Below are positions 1 through 10,975 of a stretch of 64,000 nucleotides of DNA, piece after piece. Source of the DNA: Xanthoparmelia taractica (lineage: Eukaryota; Ascomycota; Lecanoromycetes; Lecanorales; Parmeliaceae). The DNA lies in assembly GCA_033085395.1 (NCBI GenBank), contig JANQBS010000002.1, positions 310,001 to 374,000 on the forward strand. Direction: 5' to 3'. The notes beneath the pieces were generated by a model, which was given only the letters and a program-made list of their open reading frames with translations, did not search any database and had not been told where the DNA came from. The translations under genes and the position numbers were made by a program. Position 1 is the stretch's first letter, and every line of letters begins with the position of its first letter.

Positions 1-574
1 AAGGGAGTGGGAAGCATTCTTCCAGGGTGCTCAAGCCGAACGGCCATGGTCGTAGGCCTGATGGAAAGCGCTGAGACAATTCGTCGGTCTGATGGAGGCA
101 TGGATCCCTTCAAGTCGTCACCCGTGCATCCTACTTATGTATGGCCTGCACCAGTCTCGCATTGTGGTCGAGCTTGTAGAGCTTTCAGCATATGCATGAT
201 TGAAGAAGGCAAATATTCAGGTCTATTGGATCGATCCATCTCCGATTATGACATTCTCCGCGTGCGGGTAGAGCTTGTCTAGCAGAATTCTGTCAGCAAT
301 TTTCGCCTTCTGTTTAACCAGAAGGCTGTTTTATCACCGTTGGAATAGAGGGGGAACCCATGACGCTTGAGGGCCTTCGTTGGTGTTGTACTAGATTCTT
401 TGATAGATTAATGGACACATTCAAGTAACCTCGCACCCGGAATCATCAACAAGTAGCTAGAACATCTTGTATTCCCTATGCGCCACATAATGCGACTACA
501 TGATGTAGGTACACACAAGCATGCTTCGCCATCTTCTTCCGGACCAGTACGAACCAGCACACACTCAACATCCC
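1..574. other. 3'-flanking stretch without a supported gene
   Basis: This is the left edge of the window and lies downstream of the eS24 stop codon. It has only short, unsupported open frames. A 91-codon frame at 7-282 on the plus strand shows no family resemblance that I recognise and has no splice-linked continuation. I see no tRNA or repeat here. It may hold the 3' UTR of eS24 and the tail of an off-window gene. Confidence 0.5.
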
Positions 575-1178
575 TTACTTCTTCTTGTCCTTCGATGCCG
601 CCGCTTTCCCCTTGGCCGTCCCCCGTACAGTCTTGGCTCGGTTCTTGCGTTGCTTGCCTATCCATCCCCACGCAGTCAGCAAACAATGTCGACCACCAGG
701 CCCCATCACTAAACACAACCTCCCATCTCATCTTGTATAGAGGGTTATACGTACGCTGTTGCCTGCTAGCCTTCTCAATCTTTGTAGCCGCCCCATACCT
801 CACCAACCGATAATGCGGCTCAAACTTCTTCATCACCTCGTGGCTGTCATATATCAGAGCGAATCCGGTCGACTTGCCTCCGCCGTATTGTGTGCGGAAA
901 CCGAAGCAGGATACTTGGTCTTTGTTGGCTTTGTAGAGCTCCGCGAGCTTTTGGCGGAGTTCGTCCTTGGAGACGTTGGCGCGGTTGGGATGGAGGACAT
1001 CACTGTAGGACAGAGAATATTAGAACTCAGCCTATGGAGGACTTGAAGGAGACCTGTGGAAAGAAAGGGTATCGCTGCGAGGTAGGAGCACTCACACGAC
1101 CATCTGCTTTCGACCGAGGAGAGAATTGCGGATGAATTTGCGCGTGCGTAGCGTAACGGGCTGCTCTCGATCTGCCAT
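575..1178 (-). CDS. RPS24: 40S ribosomal protein eS24
   Basis: Cytosolic small-subunit ribosomal protein eS24. Three exons on the minus strand: 1096-1178, 755-1002 and 575-657, giving 137 residues, close to the usual 130-137. Exon 1 encodes the conserved start with the segment PVTLRTRKFIRNSLLGRKQM. Exon 2 carries the core, ending in KFEPHYRLVRYG and KIEKASRQQ. Exon 3 encodes the basic tail of Lys/Arg/Ala typical of the family. Both introns have good signals: GTGAGT..CTACAG (87 nt, 1003-1095) and GTACGT..ATAG (97 nt, 658-754). Splicing restores the Val-Val-Asp and Gln-Arg-Lys joins expected for eS24. It is transcribed divergently from the Efm3-type methyltransferase. Assignment is by recognised family sequence; the start is the only in-frame ATG next to the conserved N-terminus. 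Confidence 0.96.
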
Positions 1179-1513
1179 GATTGCTGGCTGTATCGTTCCG
1201 TTAGCGATGATCCTCAACACCGTAGGTATACATGCAGTGACTGACAGAGAGTGTGTCGCTGGATCTTGCAATGGTCGGACAACGTCGAGCAGATCCATCT
1301 GTACCGTAATTTGCGTGTGCAAAATAAGGTGTCGCTTAGCTTGAGGCTAGCCTGTTTGTCTCTAGTCCAATATATACTGGCACGACTGGCATCCACGGCA
1401 TCCTCAACCCTCGATCCTCGCAATCTTAAGGTCAGCGTCAGTTTGTTACGCTGGACTTGAAAGAGACACAGAATGTGACCAGTTTCTATAAAACACTGGC
1501 TGGGACTTCTGAT
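1179..1513. promoter_or_regulatory. Shared divergent promoter region of RPS24 and EFM3
   Basis: 335 bp separate the start codon of eS24 (minus) from that of the Efm3-type methyltransferase (plus). Both genes act in translation, so they probably share regulatory DNA. That is an inference from geometry. I did not identify a specific factor site. Confidence 0.5.
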
Positions 1514-2873
1514 ATGAACACTATTGCACCCGTGGAGCTGCTTAAGAGGCAGTACCTGCAGCTTACTGACCCGGAAGAACTTGCGCTCCCTCACAAAGAG
1601 GTTCTTAAATTGCCAGATATACAGGCTCAGATATACAATGACATGTTCGATGAATCGAACATCATTTACGCACCGCCTGAGCGTTACAGGTTTCGTGTCC
1701 TCAAAAGACTTGTCAAAGCCTTGGAAGACGCAATTGAGGACCCAGAGGAAGATGTAGGCTTTCTCTTTACAATACTTTAACAAAGTTTGCTCTGCGCTGT
1801 TTTTGTCTCTTCCGTTTTAGCAGGATTTCCCTATGGCTCCTCTACTAATATGTCCTCCCTTATCACGAGTAGGAGATCTCAGATGATATATCCGGGTGTC
1901 TGGCACAGTACGTGGGCCAAGCCTTGCCATCTGCAAGCGCATCAGCACAGGAGAAGAGCTACGTGACTTATACGGCGCCCATTCCTGGTCAAAATGCGGC
2001 TCAGATCACTCTGCTGGAAGCTCCTTCGTTACTCGCTTCTTCTGGAACCACTGGATTCCGTACTTGGGAAGCAGCTTTGTTCTTAGGAACTTACCTCTCA
2101 TCTCCCAAAGGAATCCACTTAATCACTGGGAAAACTGTTCTTGAGCTCGGCGCAGGTACAGGCCTTTTGTCTATATTCTGCGCGAAACATCTAGGTGCTC
2201 AGCGCGTGCTGGTTACAGATGGCAGTCAAATGGTCATCAGCGACCTCAAGGCGAATCTAAATCTGAATGGGCTAGAAGGCAGCGAACTGATTCAGACATC
2301 TATTCTAGAATGGGGTCATGCCCTTATTGGTGGAGTTGCTGACTGTCGTAAGGATAGGCGCTCCTTCGATCTGGTCCTTGGAGCTGATGTGGTGAGTGAG
2401 CCCACTTCCACGATTTAGTATCATCAGGCCCTCTACTCGAGTCTTAAGACTGTAAAGCTTACATGAGCCCATAGCTCTTCATCGAGATGTATTCTTATTT
2501 CGTTGACGAACAAGGAAGGCTGACTTACTATCTAGACTTATGACCTCAAAACTATTCCTTCACTGATCGCTACTATGAGAGATCTATTCGAACTAGGGAA
2601 ACCCAAGTTCTTGATCTCTGCGACAGTCCGAAATGAGCAAACATTGGATGCATTTACTATCGCATGTGGTGAGCGGAGAGGATTCATTTACTCAGTCCGT
2701 GATCTCAAAGCTCTGACCAAGCAGCAGAGAAGAATGGATTTACTGTCGAACAACTCGATGTTTCTATGCCCAAGAGGGAGAATCAAATGGGATTTTTTTT
2801 TCCTACAACTACCGCCATCAAGATATTCTTGGTTACGAATGAGGGGCCGGTCAAGGACCCTTTCGCGGTGTAA
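1514..2873 (+). CDS. EFM3: eEF2 lysine N-methyltransferase (Efm3/FAM86 family)
   Basis: S-adenosylmethionine-dependent class I methyltransferase of the FAM86/EEF2KMT family, whose yeast member Efm3 methylates a lysine of elongation factor 2 in the cytosol. Four exons: 1514-1753, 1873-2391, 2536-2668 and about 2725-2873, giving about 346 residues. The N-terminal helix region contains LLKRQYLQL and PPERY. Next come the family motif GTTGFRTWEAALFL (about residues 143-156), SAM motif I VLELGAGTGLL (about residue 169) and the post-II motif DLVLGADV|TYDL, restored across intron 2. The C-terminus after intron 3 (KNGFTVEQLDV and KIFLVT) ends in TAA at 2871-2873. The intron 3 acceptor lies in an AAG-CAG-CAG-AG run, so the exact junction may vary by 1-2 residues. 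The methyltransferase class is certain; the eEF2 target is inferred from family. Confidence 0.9.
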
Positions 2874-3160
2874 TCCACGGTCCTGTGCTTTCAGATCGAC
2901 TCCACAAGCCATCGATCATTCCCTCCACGTTACTGAGGGCCGGACTCGATTCTCCCACCCATGAGGCAAAATGACCGACTGATGTCCAAACGCTAAGCAC
3001 TAACGCGGTACCATTACACCCACACAGCTTCTCGATTGGAGAATCTCTGTTGGGAAGGTACTGAAGTTGTTGTGACCAGGGCATTTTTTCATTGCTTGAC
3101 ATGCCATTGCATGCTGTACACTCTCTTATCAGCTACCCCCCCCCCTCCTTTTTGCAGCCC

Positions 3161-3682
3161 CTACATCAGCGAGTCGCAACCCCGGAACCCTCTCCAGGAT
3201 TTCCTGCAATACGCTTGGTGATGCAACCTCGCCGTACTCTGAAACAACTTCGCTTGATGACTTAGGACCTCCTCCCCGCTAAGGCCTTCCTTCCACCACG
3301 GAAAACTCCCATGCAACTGCTCCAATTCCCTCCAGCATTCTTGACAGAGATCTTCATGACGGCGTAGGCTGTCTTTGGGCAGGTCTGAACAGTCTTCACA
3401 CATGACCCTCGCGTGCGCCTTCGATTTGAACACCGTCCCGTGAGGGTAGCGATAGCTCTCATTATGCATACCGCATTCGATGCAGATATTCCGCTCTTGA
3501 AACGATGCGAGAAAAGGGTCATTTGGCATGAAATTGTGGCCCGGGCGAAGACGGTGGCAGTCTGCGCAGTAGCGGAGGTCGTGCTCAATGCAGTAGACTT
3601 TGTATTCCAGACGGCTCAATTTTTCGTCGCTGAGGGGTTGGATGAGGTTGTAGAAATATCTGCTTGTGAGTCGTAAGAGCAT
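3161..3682 (-). CDS. F-box-like cysteine-rich protein, 5' end unresolved
   Basis: A 173-codon frame starting with LLRLTSRYFYNLI, which resembles the second half of a fungal F-box. It continues with many Cys pairs (CADCHR, CIECGMHN, CEDCSD, CQECW), as in a common family of small ascomycete F-box proteins of unknown target. The first ATG of the frame is at 3682. The frame stays open upstream to about 3853 and encodes a plausible first half of the F-box (APQELHSQTIKHLEP), but contains no ATG there. Either an upstream exon supplies the start (a possible acceptor TAG sits at the beginning of the open stretch) or the gene is damaged. An F-box would recruit substrates to an SCF ubiquitin ligase through Skp1; that role is inferred only. 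Confidence 0.6.
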   Translation of the reverse strand: MLLRLTSRYFYNLIQPLSDEKLSRLEYKVYCIEHDLRYCADCHRLRPGHNFMPNDPFLASFQERNICIECGMHNESYRYPHGTVFKSKAHARVMCEDCSDLPKDSLRRHEDLCQECWRELEQLHGSFPWWKEGLSGEEVLSHQAKLFQSTARLHHQAYCRKSWRGFRGCDSLM

Positions 3683-3859
3683 GGTGCTGGGGAACGGTTC
3701 GAGGTGTTTGATAGTTTGTGAGTGCAGCTCTTGGGGAGCAACAAGAGAGAGGCCATTTTTGCTTCGGCGAGGTGGCGGCGGGTGGGAGCTCTCGAAGGGA
3801 TGAGACGGTGTTCTATTGTGAATTGGAATCTCGAAAGAGAGCTTTTGCTGCTATGTGGG

Positions 3860-5889
3860 AGATTTATAGACTATCAGGCTAATGAGTAGCATTTTAGAAG
3901 AAACAAGGCGCGGGTAAGACAAAGATGTGGCTCTGGCAAGGCTCTCCCCTATTTGAAACAGGTAGGCAGGCACAGGTAGCTTTCTACGGATATCGCTGAC
4001 GACTGATTGGTGGATAGAAGGTGAAAATACAAGATTACCTTACTTTCTTTCGCCACAGGCAATGGTTGCCCTTTCTCAGGCTTCAGTGAAACAAGCCTCC
4101 TCATGCTCCTCCTCCTCCGGCACCGCCTCCCTCCCTGCCTGCTGTAATTAGGGAGTCAGCAATTTTCTCAATTGCTATTAAAGATCTTAGAGCCCTTGGC
4201 CAACATTGCACTCGATGCACGTTCTCTCGTCTTATGCTGACAGCCTCGGAGGCACACCTATTCTTCATATACATTGGATTTTCGTGAAGGGCCAAAGCCG
4301 GTTGCACACGTTAAATGTCCGCTTGAGGGAGAATGCAGGGCAGTGACGAGTTTTCTCCGTAGAATTTATCGGACGCGCCGCCCAGATGTGCCATAGCTCG
4401 AAGCCCAGATTTCTGTGTTCGAGTTCTCCTCTGAGACAAAGTGAGCAGCTTGCTGCATGTCATACACCAGATTTCTTGGTGGAACCATCCGGCCTTTGCC
4501 TTAAGCTTTGATATGGCTTCTTTGGTAAGATTGCGGGGTCCGTATCCTCACCGAGATTAATGCAACGTCCTCGTCCTTGGTCACATAGGACGTCAAACCT
4601 GCATGGGTCCATGGCATTCAATTTGTCATGTTGGTGGCATAAGATGTGTCCGTCGCCCACTTCGTAGCCTTCGTAGTCTTTCTGGACCATATGCCTAGTG
4701 CAAGACCATCGTAGGACCATCCGACTCGGAGTAAATCTCTGTGCTCATAGTCTGTCTTCACGTGTAGACAACAACGTTCATCACAACATGAAAGTCCTCA
4801 CGCAAACCGCAAAGCCTGTCTCGCCACCCCACTATCATTTGCTCAAACCTTTAGCTTTGAGCAAGTCGTGAAATTAGCGATTGGAGGGTTTGAGCATCAC
4901 ATGGTTGGGAGGATTCAGCACTTGAATGGTGGCAGTGCAGCTCCGGAGCCAATTTCGTGGTATATGCTAATGCCGGTATTTTGATGTAATTTAGCTCCGG
5001 GGGGGGGAAGGGATTCTGAAGTATAGAAAAGTCTGGGAGCGTAAGGCAGAGAAAGGTGAACCCAAAGTCGTCTCTTGTACTGAACTAATAGAAAGTGAAA
5101 TGAATGCTGTTAGTGACGGACAATCGACCTCACTCGACGCTACTTCCTGGATCTCCAGACCTTGGTCGTCCATCATGCACTTCAAGAGCCCTATAACCAA
5201 GGCCTCCCCACAGAAAACCCCCTCATAGGCCCGCCTCCGATATTTTCCCACACTTCGAGGTTTCCTATATACCGCGCATCTCGCATGTATCTCGCCATTT
5301 TGCAATAGCCCTGTCAATTTGACTATACCCCCCAAACTCACGGCGGACTCATGCAAGACCTGTCTGGTGTGCCACGCTTAGCAATTACTCGTTGTACTAT
5401 GTGCATACCTCAGTTGACTGAGTCATCGGCGAATTTGCTGAGCGGACTCGATCGACAACAGACGTGGCAGGCTGGGACATTGTGGTCAATAGCGAAGGCA
5501 GCAAACCCAATTGAAGGATCGTGCGGAGGGCGAGAGGCTTTAAAAGATTGCCCGACGCGGGGACAACATCTTCGCAGAGTGATATACCCTCAATGAAGGT
5601 TGTCGGCGATGGGTGTCGTGCAAGTCTTTCACAAACGCGAGTAGGTGATGCGCAACCTCGGCAGCAGTTCTAAAGAGAGCGCGGGCGAACGGCTAGCCTC
5701 GGCTCTGTCGTTGCCGTCGTGAAGCTCAATCTATTGACGATTTACTTCCTGAATTCAAGGCTCGGACTTTCATTGGCCCAAGAACCACCTTCTACTCCCT
5801 TGAATCTTTGCAAATTTCTGAACGCACAAGGTCATTCCTTCGCTGCGGATTACACATCGGCATATCACAACCGTTGACCCCCCACGCAT
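3860..5889. other. Gene-poor stretch between the F-box-like ORF and the Nudix gene
   Basis: Two kilobases with no convincing gene. It holds scattered minus-strand frames (68, 86 and 121 codons), none with recognisable domains apart from the weak candidate listed at 4460-4720. Homopolymer runs of C/G occur near 4999. I see no terminal inverted repeats, tRNA or transposase remnant. Confidence 0.4.
4460..4720 (-). CDS. Possible small or relic ORF, Cys/His-containing
   Basis: An 86-codon minus-strand frame with a fairly protein-like composition and Cys/His spacing (CHQHDKL, RFDVLCDQGRGRC), ending in a Lys/Ser tail. I do not recognise the family. It could be one exon of a longer gene or a fragment of a degenerated one. 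There is no supporting neighbour and no clear splice-linked continuation. Confidence 0.25.
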   Translation of the reverse strand: MVLRWSCTRHMVQKDYEGYEVGDGHILCHQHDKLNAMDPCRFDVLCDQGRGRCINLGEDTDPAILPKKPYQSLRQRPDGSTKKSGV

Positions 5890-6984
5890 ATGTTCCGTAG
5901 ACGCAGGGACATTGACTTCTTCATAGCCGCCATGAGAGGCACCTTCCCCAAGAAGCAATCATTAATACAAAGATTATCTTCAAAGTCCTCGAAAGAGCTT
6001 CCGCCCGCAAATCCCAGCGCCAGTATCCTCCTCATTTCTCCAGCCAACCATATCCTGCTCCTCCACCGCGTATCTTCTTCGTCGACCTTCGCCTCCGCCC
6101 ACGTCTTCCCCGGGGGCCATTGCTCGCCCCAGGACGGCCAACTACCGCCGCCTTCGGACCCCAGTCATCACGAAGACAGCCTGCCCTATCGGCATGCCGC
6201 TATACGGGAATGCTTTGAAGAGAGCGGAATACTGTTGGCTCGGAAGCAAGAGAAGCCGGAGGAGCTACTGGAGCTGACTGAGCAGGAGCGAGATGAGGCA
6301 AGGAAGGCAGTGCACGCCGAGAAGATCCCGTTTGCGGAATGGGTCGCACAAAAAGGAGGGCGGATGGATATCGAGGGGTTGGTGCCGTTCACGCGCTGGC
6401 TGACACCAGCGTACGTTCCGAAACGCTATTCAACGCAGATGTACCTGTATTTTTTGCCCCTCGAATCTGGACTAGAGCTGGGGAAACATGCGAATATGCA
6501 CATTCCAACACCGGATGGCGGCGTCGAGCATACAGCAGCAAAATTCGCCTGGGCTGGGGAGTGGGTCGAATCCGCGCTGAGGGGAGAGTGCGTATTGTTC
6601 CCACCGCAGTTCTTTCTCTTATCACTCGTCGCCGATTTCTTGAGACCGCCACGACCCGAGAGGGGTGAGGGAGAGGAGCTAAATGTGGAACAATTGAAGG
6701 TGCAGCGGAATCAATTGTTAGACTTTGTAAAAGAGGGAGATCCGCCATGGAGTGAAAAATGTATAAGTCCCAGCTCAATCAAGAGGAGCGGCGATACGCT
6801 GTGGATGGGCATGGGAGATGCAGGACCAGAGCTGGAAGGAACAAGGAGGTGTGGGGACAAGGAGAGAGTGCTTAAGCTTGAATTGAGCGGTGACATTGAT
6901 CAAGGAAGAGGAAGGCCGAAACCGGTAGAGTTGGTGATGAGAAAGGATTTGGCTTCGAGGGGAGACAGAATGGGGGTTCTGTAG
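5890..6984 (+). CDS. Nudix hydrolase, NUDT19-like
   Basis: Single-exon gene of 364 residues. The first part has the Nudix fold entry SASILLISPANHILLLHR, the loop HVFPGGH, and the catalytic Nudix helix RHAAIRECFEESGILL (about residues 101-116) with the REx2EExG core. The long insert between PGG and the helix, and the later motif FTRWLTPAYVPKRYSTQMYL, are typical of the NUDT19/RP2 group. Animal members hydrolyse CoA esters in peroxisomes; the substrate here is inferred only. No canonical C-terminal PTS1 is visible (it ends GVL). The start at 5890 was chosen as the first ATG; a second ATG at 5932 would shorten the protein by 14 residues without touching the domain. The C-terminal 100 residues are variable. 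Confidence 0.88.
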   Translation: MFRRRRDIDFFIAAMRGTFPKKQSLIQRLSSKSSKELPPANPSASILLISPANHILLLHRVSSSSTFASAHVFPGGHCSPQDGQLPPPSDPSHHEDSLPYRHAAIRECFEESGILLARKQEKPEELLELTEQERDEARKAVHAEKIPFAEWVAQKGGRMDIEGLVPFTRWLTPAYVPKRYSTQMYLYFLPLESGLELGKHANMHIPTPDGGVEHTAAKFAWAGEWVESALRGECVLFPPQFFLLSLVADFLRPPRPERGEGEELNVEQLKVQRNQLLDFVKEGDPPWSEKCISPSSIKRSGDTLWMGMGDAGPELEGTRRCGDKERVLKLELSGDIDQGRGRPKPVELVMRKDLASRGDRMGVL

Positions 6985-7222
6985 CGCATGTAAGAGATCA
7001 TTTGCCGTTTGCTCAGCGATTGCACACTGGCGCTAGAGGTACCCTGTTACACGTGTCTGCGATGAAATCGGTGAACGTTACGATATGTATGATTGATGCT
7101 TAGATTAGATGTTCAATAAGTGTGGTGAGCATATCCTTCAGTAGTGGATCTTGGTCCTCGGAGTTTGCGTTCATGATGTCGACTTGTTCTGCGAGTTCAA
7201 TCAGCCTTCATCCACCTTCGAC

Positions 7223-9129
7223 TTACATGAAGGACCAACCTTGTAACGTAGCCGTTATGGCCTTCAAAGCATCATCGTGATCAAGCAGAGCTTGAATCTT
7301 CCGCCGAGTTCCATCATCTTCAGCTATCAGCCATGCTAGTATGACATCGACAGTCTGCAGAACGTAAAGCCCGGCATCCAGCCGTCTGCTGAACCACTCA
7401 TCGGCTCTTTCATTTGATTCCTCGGTATCAAGTCTTGCTCTCTCTTGCTGGATCTCTTTGTCAATCAACGCCACTTTTGATGAGTATTCGTGCCTGAGCT
7501 TGACTAGACGATCGCAAGCCTGATAGTCTTTCTCCACAAACTTAGCAAGCAGGCGTATTCTTGGAGCCTCATTGGCAGGAAGTGAGCGCAACATGGACGC
7601 GAATATCCCCAACAGATGCTCCGTGTTTTCTTTGTCCTGTTTCTTCATGAATAGTCCAAATGTTGGCTTCAAGCCCGCCGCCTCCACAAGCTTCTCACAG
7701 CATGATGCACCCTCTGGTCCTCCCAGTGCATGATTGAGCAGTCGTAGGGCGCCTGGCTTGCTCATTTTACCTTCTCGTAACATGATGAGACAGAGCTCGA
7801 TACCTTCAGCTTCTATAAATTTGGCTTTTCCACCAACGGGATCGACAAGGCAGATCATACAGTCGAAAAGGTTGGCCATGTATTCTTCCTCTTCGGTGCC
7901 TTTCGTTGGATCACGCTTACGGTAAGGGCTAAGGAGTTGTAAGATTGTATCTATCCCGTCAAGGGATATTATCTCGGTACAATTCTCGGAAGATGACTGG
8001 AGAAAGATAGCGAGAATTTCGGCGGCATACTGTTTGTTTTGCGAGACCGTGGGTTCTGATTTGCGGATTCTTGAGAGAAGCCAGGGAAGGAACTGAGTCT
8101 TCTGGCCGAGAGTGGTGGTAATGGAGGGGCGGGACGAAAGGTTTTCGAGGACACTGAGGACGTGGTATATGCCTGCACGGTCGGACTCGATGTCCTCATT
8201 TAAACGCGATATGTTCTCGTATAGGAGATTTAGGAGATCGGCTTTCAGCATCGCATCGACTAGCGCGTCCCATTGCTCTTGCTCTGCTTCCACGTCCTCA
8301 TCTGTGAGCTCGTCGATGATCTCGATAGCGTCAATCGCGATGTCTGTATTGTCATGAGACATTAGGGAGACGAGAGAGGAGAGACAGCCAAGCTTCGCAA
8401 ATTCTTCGTAGAGCTCAGGGTGTTCGGAGAGGATGGAGAGCGCTTTTATATCTGCATCCAAATCTGCTTCTGAGCCCATGAACCTGACAGGAATTATCAG
8501 AATAGGCTCACCACGATGTGTAGAGGCCTTGCACATACTTTTCCGGCTTGTCATCGAACTTGGCTCGTAGCTCTGCATTCTTGGATATCCTCTTTTCGAA
8601 ATTTAACGCCAGCTTCCTTAACCAGGAAATATCGATCTTCTCGGGTTTCTGTGTAGAGCCTATCAGCTTTGCTTCCAATTCAACAGAATGGGCGCCCAAG
8701 CGTACAGTCTCATCATTGTCCTGCTCATCGATGAAATTCATCACAGCCGCTGTGTTCTTTGTAAGGCCACCTCCGAAAAACCTGCCTTCTTCATCATCCT
8801 CGTCATCAGGTAGCTGCTCCTCTCCATCTGGTGGCAGTTCAGGGCCTGCAACTACGTCGTCGTCGTCTTCTTCACCCTCATTTTCCACGGTGGCTCTCGC
8901 GTTGGTCTTGACATCTCCATTTACATTTATCTTTGTTGCTTTGTATGCGGCACCTGTGAACATATCAGTACAGTCTGCGAGAACCCTCAACCCAAATTCA
9001 CCGGCATCGCGTCCATTGATCTCGAGCTTTCGTTTGTTGCTTTGCGCTGATGGTTTCTACCGAAGTTGAGCACTTCGAGCAGTGATTCTTCTTATGGCGT
9101 ACCTTGAACAGCTCATCAAGCGAGGACAT
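7223..9129 (-). CDS. Beta-catenin-like protein 1 (CTNNBL1), spliceosome-associated
   Basis: ARM-repeat nuclear protein of the CTNNBL1 family, a component of the Prp19/CDC5L spliceosomal complex in animals. Three exons: 9103-9129 (encoding only SSLDELFK after Met), 8539-9056 and 7223-8483, giving 601 residues. The first intron is 46 nt (GTACGC..GGTAG) and the second is 55 nt (GTATGT..TGTCAG). An acidic low-complexity region (DDDDVVAGPELPP, about residues 65-95) precedes the diagnostic GRFFGGGLTKNTAAVMNFID. The ARM region includes DAIEIIDELTDEDV, YHVLSVLENLSSRP and the C-terminal LRHEYSSKVALIDKEI. The length compares with 563 in human. The tiny first exon was chosen because it joins in phase to KPSAQSNKRKLE and matches the usual start of the family. 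Confidence 0.93.
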
Positions 9130-9921
9130 GTTGACAATCTAAATCAACCAAATCGAATGTGAAGGGTAATCCAAAGTGTCTGGGCAGCCCCAGGTGGCCC
9201 AGTCATGTTTCAGTATTTGGCTTAGATCGAGATTAGATCCAGGGCTCAGCCCTAAGAGCGTCTTCTAACGTCCGATATGTCCGAAGGTCTGTCGACAACT
9301 TGTTCAATTTATTGCAAGGTCTCTTTGCAATTGTTTGTTCCTTGCTACAACTAACCATCAATGGCAAAAATGGCGCGGTAAAAGAACTTGAATGCAGTGC
9401 GTCTGAAGAACCTTGTTAAGATATCTAGTCTAAGAGGTCTTGATGTTCTTGCGAGCTGGGAGGATCACTCCGGCTCGTATCATACCGGTAATACAGGTGT
9501 ACTTGAACCAGCGCGCAAGTACTTTGGTTTAAACTGTCTGACATAGAGCATGCCGTTTTTGTCACCACAGATGTGCGGTCATTGGAGAATATTTGTGGTC
9601 GGCGGCTTTGTTAGCACACCTCGCCCCTATGTGTATGGCTGTCCTCGATGCTGTTTCATGTATCTTATGTTGCAGTCTGGCTGGTTATTCTGCCTTATGC
9701 AGCAACTGCAGCAAATGCTTTTCTAGATTATATTATTCATCAGCTCCCCTCTTCGCGAATGGTGGTTATCTCGAGCAGCGCGCCAACAGCTGCTTGTGGG
9801 ATAGATATATATTGTGGGGACTGAAAATACCATCCCATCTACTTTGCCCGTTATCCTTACACACCGTAACACTAATTATGCCTAATTTGTTTCACTTGAA
9901 CACGCAAACGAGCTTTAACAG
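9130..9921. other. Boundary between housekeeping block and accessory island
   Basis: Eight hundred bases upstream of the CTNNBL1 start. It holds that gene's promoter and 5' UTR and then enters sequence with only short random frames. I see no repeat, tRNA or mobile-element end marking the transition. Confidence 0.4.
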
Positions 9922-10975
9922 ATGGCTTCGTTCGCAGAAGCCCTGGCAGTGATGCTCTCTTGGCTTCCAAGCTTGGTCTTGCTGCTCGTTGGGATTCAAT
10001 TCAGTTTGGGACGACACCATGTATCCTTTTCATCAAGGATAAGATCAGACTTGATCCGTCAGTATGCTCACAGATTTTTAGTATTGGGCTGGACTGGGCA
10101 TCTACAACGTTTTCTTCCACCCTCTCGCCCGGTTCCCTGGACCTAAGCTTTGGACTGCATGTCGCCTACCCTTCATCATCTTAGTGGTCAAAGGCGACCT
10201 CGCTCATCGAAACAAACACTTTCACGCAAAGGACGGCGAAATATCCCGTAAGCACCTGACGAGCTATTATTTACCAATGAGTCTGCCTTTCGCGATGGCT
10301 ACCAGAACTTCCCAAGTCAATGGTATGGGATTCTATACCCAGGCTCGTTAGACTAGGACCTTCCAAGAAGCCTAACCAGATCTTATATGCCAGTGACGCC
10401 GATCGTTTTCGTATTCGCAAGCAATTCTTACACTCCTTCTCGGAAAAGGCATTGACGGAGCAGGAGCCATCAACCCAATCGTACGTCGATCTACTCATCG
10501 ACCAACTCCAAAAAGACGTCGGGTTGAGCGAAAGGCTTTGCTCTCAATAGAACCACATGGTACAATCTTACAACCATTGATATCGTCAGCGACCTCAGAT
10601 TTAGGAAACCCTTCAATTGCTTGAAACCGTGAAACTTCACGCTTGGTTCGGAACGATCACTAGTCAATTTGAGGCTGCCACCCTTGACCTTGCGATGCAG
10701 TACAATCCCGCCGGCCGATGGTCCTGCAAAATCGGGTACTCACAGTTTGGTCGACGAAATGATTAAGCAGGCCCAATTCATCGATGAAAAGGTTCGCCAC
10801 AGGTTGGATCTTAAATTCGATAGGCTGACTTTCTCCCTGAAGTTCTGAAACATAATAATGAGAAGGGAATGAAAGTTGAGGAAATTGTGGAGGCGTCCGA
10901 TGTCATGATTGTCACTGGTAGTGAGACAACAGCGTCAACTCTTTTGGGAATCACCGGCTGCCGCGCTTGATCTTC
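9922..10975 (+). pseudogene. Decayed cytochrome P450 (N-terminal to I-helix pieces)
   Basis: Remnant of a fungal microsomal cytochrome P450. A hydrophobic N-terminus is followed near 10081 by a clear membrane-proximal region (IYNVFFHPLARFPGPKL), and then KGDLAHRNKHFHAK. After a likely intron and a frame change comes DRFRIRKQFLHSFSEKAL near 10400-10455, matching the C-helix region, with SYVDLLIDQLQKD after it. An I-helix remnant in the pattern EASDVMIVTGSETTAS is seen at about 10890-10940. Intervening sequence contains stops and frame changes. The K-helix ExxR and the Cys heme-binding loop are absent. A working enzyme is therefore excluded. It lies 3 kb upstream of the dead PKS and was probably a tailoring oxidase of the same locus (inference). 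Confidence 0.8.

Noticed and set aside
4375..4440. Possible tRNA, because of a TTCGAGTTC T-loop-like sequence
   Set aside because: No matching acceptor stem, A box or anticodon arm could be folded around it on either strand.
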